This document shows, one piece after another, positions 6,414 through 7,458 of a stretch of DNA of 7,458 nt; position 1 is the stretch's first letter; each line of letters opens with the position of its first letter. The notes beneath the pieces are model-generated. The model saw nothing but the letters and a program-made list of their open reading frames with translations. It was not told where the DNA came from and did no database searches. The position numbers and the translations under genes are program-made. The DNA lies in assembly GCA_020201305.1 (NCBI GenBank), contig JAIVHC010000246.1:1-7458 (forward strand), written 5' to 3'. The stretch comes from Geobacteraceae bacterium (lineage in GTDB: Bacteria; Desulfobacterota; Desulfuromonadia; Desulfuromonadales; Desulfuromonadaceae).

Positions 6414-7458
6414 TTATGCTGCCCTCCTAAAGATTCTATAACCTGCGCGGCAATTTCATCCGCCATAGTCTGTATCCCTGTTCGCGTAGGGCCCTCGAGC
6501 ATGATACGTAGCAACGGTTCTGTTCCGGAGTAACGGATCAACAGGCGCCCCTTGTTCCCAAGTTCCTATGCCCCGACTGCTCGCCGCCGAAGTTGTATCC
6601 ATGGTTCAACATCTGCTCGTGCACATAACGGTCACCGACCGCGGTTTTCACAACCTTGATCTCACGCTCCTGCATGGCGATATCCAGCCCCATATTACTC
6701 ATCACTGTAGTCACCAGAGTGTTGTGCTTTAACTCTCCCTGCTCATGCAGATAGGCGGCACAGATGGCCATAATGTGGTCACCGTCAACTTCACGCCCGT
6801 TTTCATCCACAAAAATGACCCGGTCCGCATCTCCATCCAGAGCAATGCCTACATCTGCCTTATGCTCTTTAACTGCCTGTGCTATAACCTCGGGATACAG
6901 GGAACCGCATCCTGCGTTAATGTTAGTGCCATCCGGAGATACTCCCAGACAGATCACCTCGGCACCAAGTTCTTCAAACACCGCAGGCGCAACCCGGTAT
7001 GCCGCCCCGTGGGCACAGTCGAGGACAATACGCATGCCGAGCAGATCCATATCACGGGGAAAAGCATTTTTGAGAAACACTACATAACGGCCGGTAGCGT
7101 CGTCTATCCGATGGGCCTTCCCTACCTCCGCTGCAGTGGGGCGCAATAAATCAAGTTCGGAGGAAAACAGCATCGATTCCAGTTCCAGCTCCTTTGCGTC
7201 GGCAAGTTTTTGCCCCATGGAGCAGAAGCACTTGATGCCGTTATCCTGATAAAGGTTGTGGGACGCCGATATGACTACACCGGCATCGGCGCGCATGGAG
7301 CGGGTTATAAACGCGATGCCGGGTGTGGGCAGCGGACCGACCAATTGCACATCCACTCCCATAGAGCATATCCCTGCAGCGAGTGCATTTTCAATCATGT
7401 AGCCCGACAATCTGGTATCCTTACCAATCACTATACGGCGGCGTTGCCCCGGACCCTT
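6410..7458 (-). pseudogene. glmM: phosphoglucosamine mutase, internally deleted and frameshifted, 5' end outside window
   Basis: Intact GlmM converts glucosamine-6-phosphate to glucosamine-1-phosphate for UDP-GlcNAc. The 5' part (297 codons to 6568) shows IVIGKDTRLSGYM, the phosphoserine loop ISASHN (Ser codon 7263-7261), the metal loop DGDADR (6837-6820) and the substrate loop GGEQSGH (6588-6568). After His the frame runs into HRNLGTRGAC and stops at 6540-6538. The genuine C-terminus continues one frame over from 6565: ELGNKGRLLIRYSGTEP, then LLRIMLEG, ending in QHK and TGA at 6412-6410. By comparison with E. coli and Geobacter GlmM as I recall them, about 71 residues (roughly 210 bases) are missing between the two parts, including the TTGDG segment and most of domain 4. 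About 35-40 N-terminal residues lie beyond the right edge. The phosphoserine loop also reads ASHNLYQDNGIKCFC where ASHNP and KFF are usual. As GlmM is normally essential, an assembly collapse is as likely as a true pseudogene. Confidence 0.88.
6563..6570 (-). other. deletion junction in glmM
   Basis: The minus strand passes from the CAT of GGEQSGH (6570-6568) through two extra bases (AG) into GAA of the downstream ELGNKGR segment (6565). In the downstream frame the codon at the junction is TAG, so no reading of the present sequence joins the two parts. The exact breakpoint and any microhomology cannot be set without an intact relative. Confidence 0.8.

Noticed and set aside
6538..6570. Programmed frameshift to make full-length GlmM
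   Set aside because: Shifting frame at the junction would join the two parts, but about 71 conserved residues would still be absent, so this is a deletion and not recoding.

Overview
This window is a stretch of bacterial chromosome in which every supported gene lies on the minus strand, so transcription runs from high to low coordinates. In that order the genes are glmM (broken, and cut by the right edge), pdxJ, acpS, nnr, a CBS-domain protein gene, tsaE, lysC and cimA (cut by the left edge). From memory this order resembles the glmM-to-cimA block of Geobacter, Pelobacter and Desulfuromonas relatives, and the protein sequences look like that group, so the likely source is a member of the Desulfuromonadales. 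That placement is inference and no search was run.

The upstream part (7458 to 2732) looks like one tightly packed operon. glmM and pdxJ overlap by 4 bases, pdxJ and acpS are 17 bases apart, acpS and nnr 12, nnr and the CBS gene 36, and the CBS gene and tsaE overlap. It carries housekeeping functions: amino-sugar precursor for peptidoglycan and LPS (GlmM), pyridoxal phosphate (PdxJ), activation of acyl carrier protein (AcpS), repair of damaged NAD(P)H (Nnr) and tRNA t6A modification (TsaE). A 222-base gap then holds a good sigma70-type promoter candidate, a nested palindrome around its -35 box, and a strong ribosome site for lysC. lysC (aspartate to the lysine, threonine and methionine branch) and cimA (pyruvate plus acetyl-CoA to isoleucine) form an amino-acid pair separated by 84 bases that contain a hairpin and a possible 27-codon bridging ORF.

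Three things stand out. First, glmM has lost roughly 210 bases between its GGEQSGH substrate loop and its C-terminal phosphate-binding domain, which also shifts the frame; as GlmM is normally essential, this is either an assembly error or a real lesion covered by another copy. Second, the CBS-domain gene carries a perfect, in-frame 48-base tandem duplication (16 residues twice) inside its second CBS domain. Third, lysC contains an ideal internal Shine-Dalgarno and ATG at 1787-1769 that would make a separate 162-residue beta subunit, as known for Bacillus and Corynebacterium aspartokinases. I found no mobile element, CRISPR array, RNA gene, phage gene or defence system. Apart from the two indels this is an ordinary core region, and no stretch longer than 300 bases lacks a gene.
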